Below are positions 48,834-60,347 of a stretch of 64,000 nt of DNA, one piece after another. Made by a program: the position numbers and the translations under genes. This stretch comes from Pseudocitrobacter corydidari (GTDB lineage Bacteria; Pseudomonadota; Gammaproteobacteria; Enterobacterales; Enterobacteriaceae), in the NCBI RefSeq assembly GCF_021172065.1, contig NZ_CP087880.1, forward strand, positions 4,936,583 to 5,000,582. The letters are read 5' to 3'. Every line of letters starts with the position of its first letter. Within the stretch, counting starts at the first letter, position 1. A model generated the notes under the pieces. It was not told the DNA's origin, searched no databases, and was given only the letters and a program-made list of their open reading frames with translations.

Positions 48834-49334
48834 ATGAACGAGAACGCACCACGCCGCTCCGCCTACGCGCGTTTGTTGGATCGTGCCATTCGTATTCTGG
48901 CGATGCGTGACCACAGCGAACAGGAGCTGCGTCGCAAACTGACGGCCCCGGTGATGACCAAAAACGGCCCCGAACCCATCGATGCGCCGGAAGAAGAGGT
49001 CGAGAAAGTCATTGCCTGGTGTCACGAGAATCGCTATCTCGATGATCTGCGATTTGTGCAGCAGTTTATCGCCAGCCGCAGCCGCAAAGGCTACGGCCCG
49101 GCGCGTATTCGTCAGGAACTCGGGCAGAAAGGCATTGCGCGTAATGACATTGAGCAGGCGATGCGCGAGTGCGATATCGACTGGTGCATGCTGGCGCGTG
49201 ACCAGGCGGAGCGGAAATATGGTGAACCGTTACCGACCACATTTGCCGAAAAAGTGAAAATCCAGCGCTTTTTGCTTTACCGCGGCTATTTGATGGAAGA
49301 TATCCAGGAAATATGGCGAAATTTTGCCGATTGA
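48834..49334 (+). CDS. recX: RecX, regulator of RecA
   Basis: A 166-residue protein built of three-helix repeats that caps RecA filaments and reduces recombinase and coprotease activity. Start ATG 48834 after GGGAGGG. Like in E. coli it lies just after the recA terminator, so it is made only by read-through. Confidence 0.96.
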   Translation: MNENAPRRSAYARLLDRAIRILAMRDHSEQELRRKLTAPVMTKNGPEPIDAPEEEVEKVIAWCHENRYLDDLRFVQQFIASRSRKGYGPARIRQELGQKGIARNDIEQAMRECDIDWCMLARDQAERKYGEPLPTTFAEKVKIQRFLLYRGYLMEDIQEIWRNFAD

Positions 49335-49464
49335 CCGCACGGGGGATTTTACTTCCCTTTAAAGAAAACTTATCTTATTCCCACTTTTTCCGTCTGGTAG
49401 CAAGTTGGACAACAAATGACCTGCTACGACGGCGACCATTCGTTAGCTTGATTTCAGGATAATT

Positions 49465-52092
49465 ATGAGCAAGAGCACCGCTGAGATCCGTCAGGCGTTT
49501 CTCGACTTTTTCCATAGCAAGGGACATCAGGTAGTTGCCAGCAGCTCCCTGGTGCCGAATAACGACCCGACCCTGCTGTTTACCAACGCCGGGATGAACC
49601 AGTTCAAGGATGTTTTCCTTGGTCTCGACAAACGTAATTATTCTCGCGCAACTACTGCGCAGCGTTGCGTTCGTGCGGGTGGTAAACATAACGATCTGGA
49701 AAACGTCGGTTACACCGCGCGTCACCACACTTTCTTCGAAATGCTGGGTAACTTCAGCTTCGGCGACTACTTCAAACACGACGCTATTCAGTACGCGTGG
49801 GAATTGCTGACCGGTGAAAACTGGTTCGCTCTGCCGAAAGAGCGTCTGTGGGTGACCGTTTACGAAACCGATGATGAAGCTTACGAAATCTGGGAAAAAG
49901 AAGTCGGAATCCCGCGTGAGCGCATCATCCGCATCGGCGACAATAAAGGCGCGCCGTATGCTTCCGATAACTTCTGGCAGATGGGCGATACCGGCCCATG
50001 CGGCCCGTGCACCGAGATCTTCTACGATCACGGCGACCACATCTGGGGTGGCCCTCCGGGAACGCCTGAAGAAGACGGCGACCGTTACATTGAGATCTGG
50101 AACATCGTCTTCATGCAGTTCAACCGTCAGGCTGACGGTACCATGGAACCGCTGCCAAAACCGTCTGTCGACACCGGTATGGGCCTGGAACGTATCACTG
50201 CGGTACTGCAACACGTCAACTCTAACTATGAAATTGACCTGTTCCGTAAGCTGATTGATTCCGTGGCTAAAGTCACCGGCGCGACTGACCTGTCTAACAA
50301 GTCATTGCGCGTTATTGCGGACCACATTCGTTCTTGCGCGTTCCTGATTGCAGATGGCGTTACGCCGTCGAATGAAAACCGTGGCTACGTGCTGCGTCGC
50401 ATCATTCGTCGCGCCATTCGTCACGGCAACATGCTGGGCGCGAAAGACACCTTCTTCTATAAGCTGGTTGGCCCGCTGATTGATGTAATGGGTTCTGCCG
50501 GTGAAGAACTGAAACGCCAGCAGGCGCAGGTTGAACAGGTACTGAAAACGGAAGAAGAGCAGTTTGCCCGTACGCTGGAACGCGGCCTGGCGCTGCTGGA
50601 CGAAGAGTTGTCTAAGCTGACTGGCGACACGCTGGATGGCGAAACCGCTTTCCGTCTGTACGACACCTACGGCTTCCCGGTTGACCTGACGGCGGACGTT
50701 TGCCGTGAACGTGGCCTGAAAGTGGATGAAGCAGGCTTTGAAGCCGCGATGGAAGAACAGCGCCGCCGTGCGCGTGAATCCAGCGGTTTCGGCGCAGACT
50801 ACAACGCGATGATTCGCGTTGATGGCGCGTCAGAATTCAAAGGCTACGATCATCTGGAACTGAACGGCAAAGTGACTGCGCTGTTTATCGACGGTAAAGC
50901 GGTTGAGAGCGTAGCGGCCGGTCAGGAAGCGGTGGTCATTCTGGACCAGACGCCGTTCTATGCGGAATCTGGCGGTCAGGTTGGCGATAAAGGCGAGCTG
51001 AAAGGCGCGGGCTTTAGTTTCAGCGTGAACGATACGCAGAAATATGGTCAGGCGATTGGTCATCTCGGCAAATTGACGGCGGGTTCCCTGAAAGTGGGCG
51101 ACGCGGTGCAGGCCGACGTTGACGAAGCGCGTCGTGCGCGTATTCGTCTGAACCACTCCGCTACGCACCTGATGCACGCGGCGCTGCGCCAGATTCTGGG
51201 CACGCATGTGGCGCAGAAAGGTTCTCTGGTAAATGACAAAGTCCTTCGTTTCGATTTCTCGCATTTCGAAGCGATGAAACCAGAAGAGATTCGTGCGGTC
51301 GAAGATCTGGTCAATGCCCAGATCCGTCGTAATCTGCCGGTTGAGACCAACGTAATGGATCTCGACGCGGCAAAAGCGAAGGGCGCGATGGCGCTGTTCG
51401 GCGAAAAATATGATGACCGCGTTCGCGTGCTGAGCATGGGCGATTTCTCTACCGAGCTGTGCGGCGGTACTCACGCTTCACGCACCGGTGACATCGGTCT
51501 GTTCCGTATTGTGTCCGAATCCGGAACGGCGGCGGGTGTTCGCCGTATCGAAGCGGTAACCGGTGAAGGCGCGATTGCCAGCCTGCATGCAGAAAGCGAT
51601 CGCTTGGGTGATATCGCCCAGTTGCTGAAAGGCGATAGCCATAACCTGACGGAGAAAGTGCGTACCGTGCTGGAACGTACCCGTCAGCTCGAAAAAGAGC
51701 TGCAGCAGCTGAAAGAGCAGGCGGCAGCGCAGGAGAGTGCAAACCTTTCCAGCAAAGCAGAAAACATCAACGGCGTTAAGCTGCTGGTGAGCGAGCTTTC
51801 CGGCGTTGAGCCGAAAATGCTGCGTACGATGGTTGACGATCTGAAAAACCAGCTGGGTTCCGCCATTATTGTGCTGGCGACCGTGGCTGACGATAAGGTT
51901 TCTCTGATTGCGGGCGTGTCTAAGGATGTCACTGACCGTGTCAAAGCAGGTGAACTTATCGGTATGGTGGCTCAACAGGTTGGTGGTAAAGGCGGTGGTC
52001 GTCCGGACATGGCGCAAGCCGGTGGTACCGATGCGACGGCGCTTCCAGCCGCGTTGGCCAGTGTGAAAGAGTGGGTAGGCGCTAAGCTGTAA
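49465..52092 (+). CDS. alaS: Alanyl-tRNA synthetase
   Basis: An 875-residue class II synthetase: catalytic core (about 1-460; [32 protein letters not shown]), editing domain with zinc motif [11 protein letters not shown] (near 564) and [10 protein letters not shown] (near 666), and a C-terminal oligomerisation domain. Length matches E. coli AlaS (876). The upstream gap contains the known autoregulated promoter area (GCAAGTTGGACAACAAATG). Confidence 0.98.
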   Translation: MSKSTAEIRQAFLDFFHSKGHQVVASSSLVPNNDPTLLFTNAGMNQFKDVFLGLDKRNYSRATTAQRCVRAGGKHNDLENVGYTARHHTFFEMLGNFSFGDYFKHDAIQYAWELLTGENWFALPKERLWVTVYETDDEAYEIWEKEVGIPRERIIRIGDNKGAPYASDNFWQMGDTGPCGPCTEIFYDHGDHIWGGPPGTPEEDGDRYIEIWNIVFMQFNRQADGTMEPLPKPSVDTGMGLERITAVLQHVNSNYEIDLFRKLIDSVAKVTGATDLSNKSLRVIADHIRSCAFLIADGVTPSNENRGYVLRRIIRRAIRHGNMLGAKDTFFYKLVGPLIDVMGSAGEELKRQQAQVEQVLKTEEEQFARTLERGLALLDEELSKLTGDTLDGETAFRLYDTYGFPVDLTADVCRERGLKVDEAGFEAAMEEQRRRARESSGFGADYNAMIRVDGASEFKGYDHLELNGKVTALFIDGKAVESVAAGQEAVVILDQTPFYAESGGQVGDKGELKGAGFSFSVNDTQKYGQAIGHLGKLTAGSLKVGDAVQADVDEARRARIRLNHSATHLMHAALRQILGTHVAQKGSLVNDKVLRFDFSHFEAMKPEEIRAVEDLVNAQIRRNLPVETNVMDLDAAKAKGAMALFGEKYDDRVRVLSMGDFSTELCGGTHASRTGDIGLFRIVSESGTAAGVRRIEAVTGEGAIASLHAESDRLGDIAQLLKGDSHNLTEKVRTVLERTRQLEKELQQLKEQAAAQESANLSSKAENINGVKLLVSELSGVEPKMLRTMVDDLKNQLGSAIIVLATVADDKVSLIAGVSKDVTDRVKAGELIGMVAQQVGGKGGGRPDMAQAGGTDATALPAALASVKEWVGAKL

Positions 52093-52111
52093 CAAAAATA
52101 AATCCTGTGTG

Positions 52112-52140
52112 GGCGTCTTAACGTTAATTGTTAAGACGCC
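52112..52140 (+). terminator. Terminator-like hairpin after alaS
   Basis: GGCGTCTTAAC (52112-52122) and GTTAAGACGCC (52130-52140) with a 7-base loop; only a short TTGCAT follows. The 286-bp alaS-csrA gap otherwise holds the csrA promoters. Confidence 0.65.
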
Positions 52141-52378
52141 TTGCATATGGAGTACTGATAACGATAAAGTCAGGTTGAAGTCATGTATATCGGCTAAACT
52201 TACGTTTAACAGAATGTGATGCCGTGACAGTTACACCAGGTGTTTGTCACAGCGTACGTTTGGCGTTATGCACGAAGCGTTCAGGTCAAATCAAGGAAGC
52301 CTGATGATGAGTGTGTATATGATGGATATGCCGGGATACAGAGAGACCCGACTCTTTTAATCTTTCAAGGAGCAAAGA

Positions 52379-52564
52379 ATGCTGATTCTGACTCGTCGAG
52401 TTGGTGAAACCCTCATGATTGGAGATGAGGTCACTGTGACAGTTTTAGGGGTGAAGGGTAACCAGGTGCGTATCGGCGTTAACGCTCCGAAAGAAGTATC
52501 CGTTCACCGTGAAGAGATCTACCAGCGTATCCAGGCTGAAAAATCCCAGCAGTCCAGTTACTAA
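52379..52564 (+). CDS. csrA: CsrA, global RNA-binding regulator
   Basis: A 61-residue protein identical to E. coli CsrA. It binds GGA motifs in mRNA leaders and controls glycogen, motility and biofilm genes as a homodimer; Arg44 (residues [14 protein letters not shown]) is in the RNA-binding face. SD AAGGAGC itself contains GGA, fitting autoregulation. Confidence 0.98.
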
Positions 52565-52570
52565 GTTCTG

Positions 52571-52595
52571 GCGTCTCACCTTCCTGGTGAGACGC
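52571..52595 (+). terminator. Terminator-like hairpin after csrA
   Basis: GCGTCTCACC-TTCCT-GGTGAGACGC, without a strong T-run. The rest of the 338-bp gap to the tRNA genes carries the tRNA promoter. Confidence 0.65.
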
Positions 52596-52812
52596 ATCCT
52601 TCCCAGATTTCCCGTTTTACCTCTTCGTTTTCTTCTCGCTTTCTTCTCTTTTTCGTCCCGTCGTGATTTTGTCGCGTCTGTTGTGCCGCATTCTTTCTGT
52701 TTTGTTTTACCGTGAGTTAGCGATTTTACTGTTGAGAAAACAGGCTTTTTGCCGTTTTTAACGCCTAATTGTGCGCGAAGTGTGCAAACGATAAAAGGTC
52801 TCGAAAAATTGT

Positions 52813-52840
52813 TTGACTTATAAAGCCCAGAAAGTAATAT
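52813..52840 (+). promoter_or_regulatory. Promoter of the serV-argV tRNA operon
   Basis: TTGACT (52813-52818), 16-bp spacer, TAATAT (52835-52840), then a GC-rich discriminator GTGCGCC typical of stringently controlled stable-RNA promoters. Confidence 0.8.
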
Positions 52841-52902
52841 GTGCGCCACGCAGCGACGAAGAGCTTTTAACGAGTTCTCCGAAGCACTCGTAAGAGGCGT
52901 GT

Positions 52903-52995
52903 GGTGAGGTGGCCGAGAGGCTGAAGGCGCTCCCCTGCTAAGGGAGTATGCGGTCAAAAGCTGCATCCGGGGTTCGAATCCCCGCCTCACCGCCA
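52903..52995 (+). tRNA. serV: tRNA-Ser (GCT)
   Basis: A 93-nt class II tRNA with long variable arm, anticodon GCT and encoded CCA. First gene of the operon, same order as serV-argVYZQ of E. coli. Confidence 0.97.
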
Positions 52996-52999
52996 TTTT

Positions 53000-53076
53000 G
53001 CATCCGTAGCTCAGCTGGATAGAGTACTCGGCTACGAACCGAGCGGTCGGAGGTTCGAATCCTCCCGGATGCACCA
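53000..53076 (+). tRNA. tRNA-Arg (ACG), copy 1
   Basis: 77-nt cloverleaf with anticodon ACG (A34 becomes inosine) and encoded CCA; four bases after tRNA-Ser. Confidence 0.97.
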
Positions 53077-53119
53077 TATTCTCCGAGATAACAGTTGGTT
53101 TGTTGTTTCAGGTTCTGCG

Positions 53120-53210
53120 AGATACTCGCGAGCACCAGGGAGGATAGCGTTGCTTTAGCAACGACCCGTAGGGCAAGGCGCAGCCGAGTAATCCTCCCGG
53201 ATGCACCATC
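53120..53210 (+). repeat. rtT-like repeat ending in a tRNA-Arg 3' tail, copy 1
   Basis: Starts in the tRNA spacer and ends in AATCCTCCCGGATGCACCATC, a copy of the last 19 nt of tRNA-Arg with its downstream bases but without the tRNA body. GGGAGGAT near 53138 pairs with ATCCTCCC at the end; inside lie GTTGC/GCAAC and CCCGTAGGG stems. Confidence 0.7.
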
Positions 53211-53277
53211 TTACTTAGCATTGCATTAGTGATGTTAAATCAGGGTAGTATCAGAGTAGTAAAGTAAGTTTCCCGAT

Positions 53278-53354
53278 GCATCCGTAGCTCAGCTGGATAG
53301 AGTACTCGGCTACGAACCGAGCGGTCGGAGGTTCGAATCCTCCCGGATGCACCA
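53278..53354 (+). tRNA. tRNA-Arg (ACG), copy 2
   Basis: Identical in sequence to copy 1, with CCA; preceded by TTTCCCGAT, the same short leader as copies 3 and 4. Confidence 0.97.
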
Positions 53355-53411
53355 TCTTACTTGATATCATTTTCGTGATATCAACATCGGCAGTAAAGCA
53401 AGTTTCCCGAT

Positions 53412-53488
53412 GCATCCGTAGCTCAGCTGGATAGAGTACTCGGCTACGAACCGAGCGGTCGGAGGTTCGAATCCTCCCGGATGCACCA
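53412..53488 (+). tRNA. tRNA-Arg (ACG), copy 3
   Basis: Identical to copies 1 and 2. The spacers before copies 2, 3 and 4 share TTTCCCGAT, pointing to recent duplication. Confidence 0.97.
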
Positions 53489-53520
53489 TCTCTTGTTTTC
53501 AACGAATAGCATTTCCCGAT

Positions 53521-53597
53521 GCATCCGTAGCTCAGCTGGATAGAGTACTCGGCTACGAACCGAGCGGTCGGAGGTTCGAATCCTCCCGGATGCACCA
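53521..53597 (+). tRNA. tRNA-Arg (ACG), copy 4
   Basis: Identical to the other copies; last tRNA of the operon, followed by the second rtT-like repeat. Confidence 0.97.
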
Positions 53598-53639
53598 TCT
53601 TCTCCAGGATAACAGCGAGTCTGTTGTTTCAGGTTCTGC

Positions 53640-53731
53640 GAAGTCACCGCAGGCACCAGGGAGGATAGCGTTGCTTTAGCAACGACCCATCGGGCGAGGC
53701 GCAGCCGAGTAATCCTCCCGGATGCACCATC
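53640..53731 (+). repeat. rtT-like repeat ending in a tRNA-Arg 3' tail, copy 2
   Basis: Nearly the same as copy 1 (CACCAGGGAGGATAGCGTTG...CCGAGTAATCCTCCC) and again ending in a bodiless tRNA tail with CACCATCT. It closes the operon and may act in 3' processing or termination. Confidence 0.7.
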
Positions 53732-53874
53732 TCTTATTTCCCCTCGATGTACTTACAAAATCCTATTTTTCTCTAAGCCCTTCTTCTCTGCATATTTCCA
53801 GTGTGTCTGTCAGCGACAAAAACCGCCTTTTACGTTAAAGTAACATCTCACTTTATCTTGTCTGTGAGAACGTG

Positions 53875-54441
53875 ATGTACGAACGCTACGCGGGATTAAT
53901 CTTTGATATGGATGGCACCATCCTGGACACCGAACCTACGCACCGTAAAGCGTGGCACGAGGTGCTGGGGCGTTATGGTATGCGTTTCGACGAGCAGGCG
54001 ATGGTCGCCCTTAACGGTTCTCCAACCTGGCGTATCGCGCAGGCCATCATTGAACTTCATCAGGCCGATCTCGACCCTCATCTCCTGGCACAGGAAAAAA
54101 CAGCCGCCGTTAAAGCGATGCTGCTGGACTCTGTGACGCCGTTACCGCTTATTGATGTGGTGAAAGCCTGGCACGGACGTCGCCCGATGGCGGTCGGTAC
54201 AGGCAGCGAGAGCGCTATTGCTGAAGCATTGCTGGCGCATCTGGGCCTGCGACACTACTTTTCTGCGGTGGTCGCCGCCGATCACGTCAAGAACCACAAA
54301 CCCGCACCCGATACCTTCTTGCTCTGCGCACAACGCTTAGGCGTGGCGCCGGAAAAATGCGTCGTGTTTGAAGATGCGGATTTTGGCCTGCAGGCGGCAA
54401 GAAGCGCCGGTATGGACGCTGTTGACGTTCGTCTGCTGTGA
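53875..54441 (+). CDS. yqaB: YqaB, fructose-1-phosphate/6-phosphogluconate phosphatase
   Basis: A 188-residue HAD-family phosphatase: nucleophile motif FDMDGTILDTEP, the Thr/Ser motif VGTGSES, Lys in HKPAPD and the acidic motif VVFEDADFG. Same length as E. coli YqaB. ATG 53875 is chosen over GTG 53872. It overlaps yqaA by 4 bp. Confidence 0.95.
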   Translation: MYERYAGLIFDMDGTILDTEPTHRKAWHEVLGRYGMRFDEQAMVALNGSPTWRIAQAIIELHQADLDPHLLAQEKTAAVKAMLLDSVTPLPLIDVVKAWHGRRPMAVGTGSESAIAEALLAHLGLRHYFSAVVAADHVKNHKPAPDTFLLCAQRLGVAPEKCVVFEDADFGLQAARSAGMDAVDVRLL

Positions 54442-54866
54442 GCGACGGGCTGGCGCTGGCGTCGTTATTCGCCAGCAGCTTTCTGAGCGCCACGCTGCTG
54501 CCGGGCAACTCGGAAGCGGTACTTGTGGCGCTTCTCGTTTCTGGCCTCAGTCACCCCTGGCTTTTAGTATTAATAGCAACAATGGGTAATAGCCTTGGTG
54601 GGGCAACAAACGTTATCCTTGGGCGGTTGTTTCCCGTGCGTAAGCAATCGCGCTGGCAGGAAAAAGCGACATCCTGGTTAAAACGTTACGGCGCAGCCAC
54701 ACTGTTACTGAGCTGGATGCCCGTTATCGGTGATTTACTGTGTCTGCTGGCGGGATGGATGCGCATCTCCTGGGGACCGGTGCTCTTTTTTTTATGCCTT
54801 GGAAAAGCGTTACGCTACATCGCTGTAGCGGCGGCGACGCTCCAGGGTATGACGTGGTGGCACTAA
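54438..54866 (+). CDS. yqaA: YqaA, inner-membrane protein (DedA-like)
   Basis: A 142-residue membrane protein with four helices; SLGGATNVILGRLFP and RYGAATLLLSWMPVIGDLLCLLAG carry the DedA/VTT-type Gly and Arg positions. Function not settled. GTG start inside the yqaB stop (GTGA). Confidence 0.93.
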   Translation: MSDGLALASLFASSFLSATLLPGNSEAVLVALLVSGLSHPWLLVLIATMGNSLGGATNVILGRLFPVRKQSRWQEKATSWLKRYGAATLLLSWMPVIGDLLCLLAGWMRISWGPVLFFLCLGKALRYIAVAAATLQGMTWWH

Positions 54867-54917
54867 TTGGATTGCTTGTGACCTTTAATCGTCAACCATT
54901 ACAATTATGCTTAATAA

Positions 54918-56501
<1,584 letters not shown>

Positions 56502-56509
56502 CAGAAAAG

Positions 56510-56583
56510 AAAAAGGCCACATCACTGTGGCCAAAATATACATCTCTGAATTCAGGGATGATGATAACAAATGCGCGTCTTTC
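56510..56583 (-). ncRNA. micA: MicA, sigma-E-dependent small RNA
   Basis: Minus strand from 56583: GAAAGACGCGCATTTGTTAT at the 5' end as in E. coli MicA (the antisense region for ompA), a first stem around CATCCCTGAATTCAGAGATG, then GGCCAC-AGTGAT-GTGGCC and a T-run. Between gshA and luxS and opposite to both, as in E. coli. The middle differs slightly from E. coli. Confidence 0.93.
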
Positions 56584-56589
56584 ATATAC

Positions 56590-56616
56590 TCAGACTCGCA
56601 CTGGAATGAAGAGTTC
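56590..56616 (-). promoter_or_regulatory. Sigma-E promoter of micA
   Basis: Minus strand: GAACTC (-35, 56611-56616), 16 bp, TCTGA (-10, 56590-56594), seven bases before the micA 5' end. Confidence 0.8.
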
Positions 56617-56744
56617 AGTTTTTTTTATAAAAAATCACTTTATCCCTCAAAATCCTGAGTGGAATGGCTTAAAAATTTTATTTTTCAATTACTTATGATG
56701 AAAAATAAAATGCCGAGGATGAGGGATACACCGGAGGTTACGAA

Positions 56745-57260
56745 ATGCCGTTGTTAGATAGCTTCACTGTCGATCACACCCGTATGGAAGCCCCAGCCGT
56801 CCGTGTAGCCAAAACGATGAACACGCCGCATGGTGACGCGATTACCGTTTTTGACCTGCGCTTCTGCGTGCCGAACAAAGAAGTCATGCCGGAAAAGGGC
56901 ATTCACACGCTGGAGCACCTTTTCGCCGGGTTCATGCGTAATCACCTGAACGGTAACGGTGTTGAGATCATCGACATCTCCCCGATGGGCTGCCGCACTG
57001 GTTTCTATATGAGCCTGATTGGTACGCCGGATGAACAGCGCGTGGCGGATGCGTGGAAAGCGGCAATGGCAGACGTCCTGAAGGTTCAGGATCAGAATCA
57101 GATCCCGGAACTGAACGTTTACCAGTGCGGTACCTACCAGATGCACTCCCTGGCGGAAGCGCAGGATATCGCGCGCCATATTCTCGACCGTGACGTGCGT
57201 GTGAACAGCAACGATGAGCTGGCGCTGCCGAAAGAGAAGTTACAGGAACTGCACATTTAG
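56745..57260 (+). CDS. luxS: LuxS, S-ribosylhomocysteine lyase
   Basis: A 171-residue metalloenzyme that makes homocysteine and DPD, precursor of autoinducer-2. Metal ligands His54, His58 (HTLEHLFAG, with Glu57) and Cys in [15 protein letters not shown] before ATG 56745. Ends in a shared terminator with emrB. Confidence 0.98.
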   Translation: MPLLDSFTVDHTRMEAPAVRVAKTMNTPHGDAITVFDLRFCVPNKEVMPEKGIHTLEHLFAGFMRNHLNGNGVEIIDISPMGCRTGFYMSLIGTPDEQRVADAWKAAMADVLKVQDQNQIPELNVYQCGTYQMHSLAEAQDIARHILDRDVRVNSNDELALPKEKLQELHI

Positions 57261-57296
57261 TCTGATTGTGCCGGCTTATATGAACTTACGGACAAC

Positions 57297-57327
57297 GTAG
57301 GCCCGGTAAGCGAAGCGCCACCGGGCA
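57297..57327. repeat. REP element after luxS
   Basis: GTAGGCCCGGTAAGCGAAGCGCCACCGGGC, a single imperfect REP copy in the luxS-emrB gap. Confidence 0.7.
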
Positions 57328-57330
57328 ACA

Positions 57331-57355
57331 AAAAAGGGCCATCGGCCCTTTTTTT
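57331..57355. terminator. Bidirectional terminator luxS/emrB
   Basis: AAAAAGGGCC-AT-C-GGCCCTTTTT with seven T on the right and A-run on the left, between two convergent genes. Confidence 0.88.
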
Positions 57356-57366
57356 ATATCGACAAC

Positions 57367-58905
57367 TTAATGCGCGCCACCGCCGCCGCCCCCGGCACCA
57401 AATGGCGGTCTGGCAAACCACACCAGCCCCAGCAGCACGAGAAATATCCCCGCCGAAATCCAGAAGATTTCGTTAGCCGAGATAATCAGCCCCTGGTTGG
57501 TTATCTGCTGCGCCAGCCAGCCGGAAGCCTGCTGTTGCGACATGCCCATCCCCTCAAGCTGGTTGTACATCGCCTGAGCATCCGGGTTATACGGCGTGAC
57601 ATACTCCGTTAACTGCGCATGGTGCAACGATTCCCGGTTGGTCCACAACGTTGTGGTGATAGACGTCCCGATAGAGCCCGCCAGCGTACGCGTAAAGTTC
57701 GACAAACTCGACGCCGCGGCCAGACGTTCAGGCGGCAAACCGGAGAGCGTAATGGTCGTCAGCGGCATAAAGAAGCACGCCACCGCGAAGCCCTGGATAA
57801 ACTGCGGCCAGGCCGACGCGCCGAAATCCATCCCCGGCTCGAAGGTATATGCGCGCCAGTAGAAGCAGACCGCATACATAATAAAGCTGAAGGTGACCAG
57901 ACGACGCATGTCGAGCTTATGCGCAAAGCGACCGATAATCGGCGACAGAATCACCGGTATCACGCCCACCGGCGCAGAAGCCAGCCCTGCCCACGTCGCG
58001 GTATAGCCGTACACTTCCTGCAATAGCTGCGGCAACAGAACGATTGCGCCGAAGTAGAGCATGTATGCCAGGCTGATACATAAACAACCGATGGTGAAGT
58101 TTCGCGACTTAAAGAGCGAGAGGTCGACTATCGGGTTATCGTCAGTCAACTCCCAGACAATCAGGAAGCTTAGCGACACCACCGCCACAATGGTCAGCAC
58201 GATGATCTCGGTGGAGTTGAACCAGTCGAGTTCTTTCCCCTGGTCGAGCATCACCTGCAGGCTACCGATACCCAATACCAACAGCGCCAGACCAATACCG
58301 TCGATACGACGCTGTTCGGTACGCGTTTCGCGCCCACGCAGCGCCTGAATACTCATCAGCACCACCACGATGCCAATCGGCACGTTGATGAAGAAGATCC
58401 AGCCCCAGTGATAGTTATCGCTGATATACCCGCCAAGGATAGGCCCACAAATTGGTGCAACGATAACGGTCATCGACCACAGCGCCAGCGCGATAGAGCG
58501 TTTGGCAGGCGGATAGTTGCTGAGTAACAAGCTTTGCGACAGCGGGATAAGCGGGCCGGCAACAATCCCCTGAATCACGCGGAAGAAGATCAGCATGCCC
58601 AGACTGTTGGAGACGCCGCAGGCCCACGACGCGATAGCAAAGGCTACGGTGGACCACAGGAACAGTTTCACCTCACCGACGCGCTTCGCCAGCCATCCGG
58701 TAATCGGGATGGAGATGGCGTTTGCCACGCCGAATGAGGTGATAACCCAGGTACCCTGGCTCAATGATGAGCCAAGGTTACCGGCGATCGTCGGGATCGC
58801 CACGTTTGCGATGGTGGAGTCCAGCACCTGCATGAAAGTCGCAAGCGACAACGCAATGGTCATGATGACCAGTTGCGCGCCTTCCAGCGGTTTTTGCTGT
58901 TGCAT
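57367..58905 (-). CDS. emrB: EmrB, multidrug efflux MFS permease
   Basis: A 512-residue DHA2-type transporter with 14 helices, exporting CCCP, nalidixic acid and other hydrophobic compounds through EmrA and TolC. Motif C-like GPILGGYISDNYHWGWIFFINVPIG is clear; the tail is FGAGGGGGGAH. ATG 58905 gives the E. coli start MQQQKPLEGAQ; GTG 58914 is possible. It follows emrA by 16 bp. Confidence 0.96.
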   Translation of the reverse strand: MQQQKPLEGAQLVIMTIALSLATFMQVLDSTIANVAIPTIAGNLGSSLSQGTWVITSFGVANAISIPITGWLAKRVGEVKLFLWSTVAFAIASWACGVSNSLGMLIFFRVIQGIVAGPLIPLSQSLLLSNYPPAKRSIALALWSMTVIVAPICGPILGGYISDNYHWGWIFFINVPIGIVVVLMSIQALRGRETRTEQRRIDGIGLALLVLGIGSLQVMLDQGKELDWFNSTEIIVLTIVAVVSLSFLIVWELTDDNPIVDLSLFKSRNFTIGCLCISLAYMLYFGAIVLLPQLLQEVYGYTATWAGLASAPVGVIPVILSPIIGRFAHKLDMRRLVTFSFIMYAVCFYWRAYTFEPGMDFGASAWPQFIQGFAVACFFMPLTTITLSGLPPERLAAASSLSNFTRTLAGSIGTSITTTLWTNRESLHHAQLTEYVTPYNPDAQAMYNQLEGMGMSQQQASGWLAQQITNQGLIISANEIFWISAGIFLVLLGLVWFARPPFGAGGGGGGAH

Positions 58906-58921
58906 TACACTCACCCCGGGA

Positions 58922-60094
58922 TCAGTTGGCGTTGGCCTGCACGATGTCGTTGATCAGCTTGTTGACCGGATCGAGACTGATTTCACGCGCGTTACTTTCG
59001 TAAGCCGGGCTGGTACGCACCTGACTTGCCAGGATCTGACCGTCGCGGTTCGAGGTATCTACTTTCACCAGCGTGGAGAGGCCAATACGTAGCGGATGTT
59101 CCGCCAGCTGTTTTTCATCCAGCTCAACGCGAACCGGTAGACGCTGCACCACTTTGATCCAGTTCCCGGTGGCGTTCTGCGCAGGCAGCAGCGAGAAGGC
59201 GCTGCCGGTCCCCATATCGAGGCCGACCACTTTGCCGTGATATTCCACGTCGTCGCCGTAAATATCAGAGATGACGGTCACCGGTTGGCCGATACGCATA
59301 TGCGCCAGCTGCGTCTCTTTGAAGTTCGCATCAACCCACAAATTGTTCGCCGGAACCACCGCCATTAACGCGGTAGTTGGGCTGATTTGCGCGCCAGGCT
59401 GTACCTGACGACGAGACACATAACCGGTCATCGGGCTGACAATTTTGGTACGTTGCAGGGCGAGCCATGCGTTGCGTACTTCTGTCGCCGCTTGCTTGAC
59501 GGTCGGCTGGTCTTCGAGCCGGGTCCCCAGAATAATCGCCTGGTTGGCGTTATATTGCTGGATAGCGACGTCGAGTTCTGCCTGTGCGCTGGCAACCGCA
59601 TCACGCGCGTGTTGCAGCTCTTCGCGGCCAATCAGGTTGGCGCTGCCGAGCGGAATACGGCGGTTTAAGTCCGTTTGCGCCTGCGCCAGTGCGGTTTTTT
59701 TCACATCGATGCTCGCCTGCAACTGCTTGCTGTTGATCATCGTTTGACGCATTTGACGTACGGTAGACGCCAGCGCGGTTTGCGCTTTTTCGAAGGCCTG
59801 CTGTGCATCGGTCTGATCGAGCGTTACCAGCACATCGCCTTTTTGCACGAAATCGGTGTTATCGGCCCAGACTTTCGTCACGCTGCCGGACACCTGCGCC
59901 ATAATTTGTACCTGGTTCCCTGCCACGTATGCGTCATCGGTTTCTTCAAAATGACGCAGTACTAAAAACCAGTAAATCCCATATGCCACAGCAATAATGA
60001 CAAAGAGCAAGGTCAACAGCATCAGGGCGCGCTTACGCGTGCCTTTCTTGTTGGCCGGTTGCTGCGGGGTTTGACTCTCCGCATTTGCGCTCAT
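58922..60094 (-). CDS. emrA: EmrA, periplasmic adaptor of the EmrAB pump
   Basis: A 390-residue membrane-fusion protein: one N-terminal membrane helix (about 26-46), lipoyl/hairpin region with long coiled coil (about 85-200), beta-barrel domain (TKIVSPMTGYVSRR, VDANFKETQ). It joins EmrB to TolC. ATG 60094 after GGAG matches E. coli; an in-frame GTG lies four codons upstream. Confidence 0.96.
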   Translation of the reverse strand: MSANAESQTPQQPANKKGTRKRALMLLTLLFVIIAVAYGIYWFLVLRHFEETDDAYVAGNQVQIMAQVSGSVTKVWADNTDFVQKGDVLVTLDQTDAQQAFEKAQTALASTVRQMRQTMINSKQLQASIDVKKTALAQAQTDLNRRIPLGSANLIGREELQHARDAVASAQAELDVAIQQYNANQAIILGTRLEDQPTVKQAATEVRNAWLALQRTKIVSPMTGYVSRRQVQPGAQISPTTALMAVVPANNLWVDANFKETQLAHMRIGQPVTVISDIYGDDVEYHGKVVGLDMGTGSAFSLLPAQNATGNWIKVVQRLPVRVELDEKQLAEHPLRIGLSTLVKVDTSNRDGQILASQVRTSPAYESNAREISLDPVNKLINDIVQANAN

Positions 60095-60194
60095 GTTATT
60101 CTCCACGATCTTATTATTTCACATCGGCTGAGCCGACCTGTTTATCAGAAAGGCCAGCAGAGGGTAATCTGCTGGCCTATCAGTTTTCTTTTTA

Positions 60195-60313
60195 CACTTC
60201 ATTCTTCAAGCTTCCTCTGCGTTGGCTGCGCTCGCTCACCCCAGTCACGTACTTATGTACGTTCCCGGGGATTCGTTCACTTGCCGCCTTGATGAAGCTG
60301 GAATTATTTTGTG
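60195..60313. repeat. ERIC element between mprA and emrA
   Basis: Contains CGCTCGCTCACCCCAGTCACGTACTT and CCGGGGATTCGTTCAC, the conserved core of enterobacterial repetitive intergenic consensus, with inverted ends CACTTCATTC.../...GAATTATTTTGTG. About 119 bp. Confidence 0.9.
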
Positions 60314-60347
60314 TAAATTAATCAGGATAATTGAGCGATATCCGGAT

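Noticed and set aside
53251-53598. Repetitive minus-strand frames over the tRNA-Arg genes
   Set aside because: They are antisense translations of identical tRNA genes.
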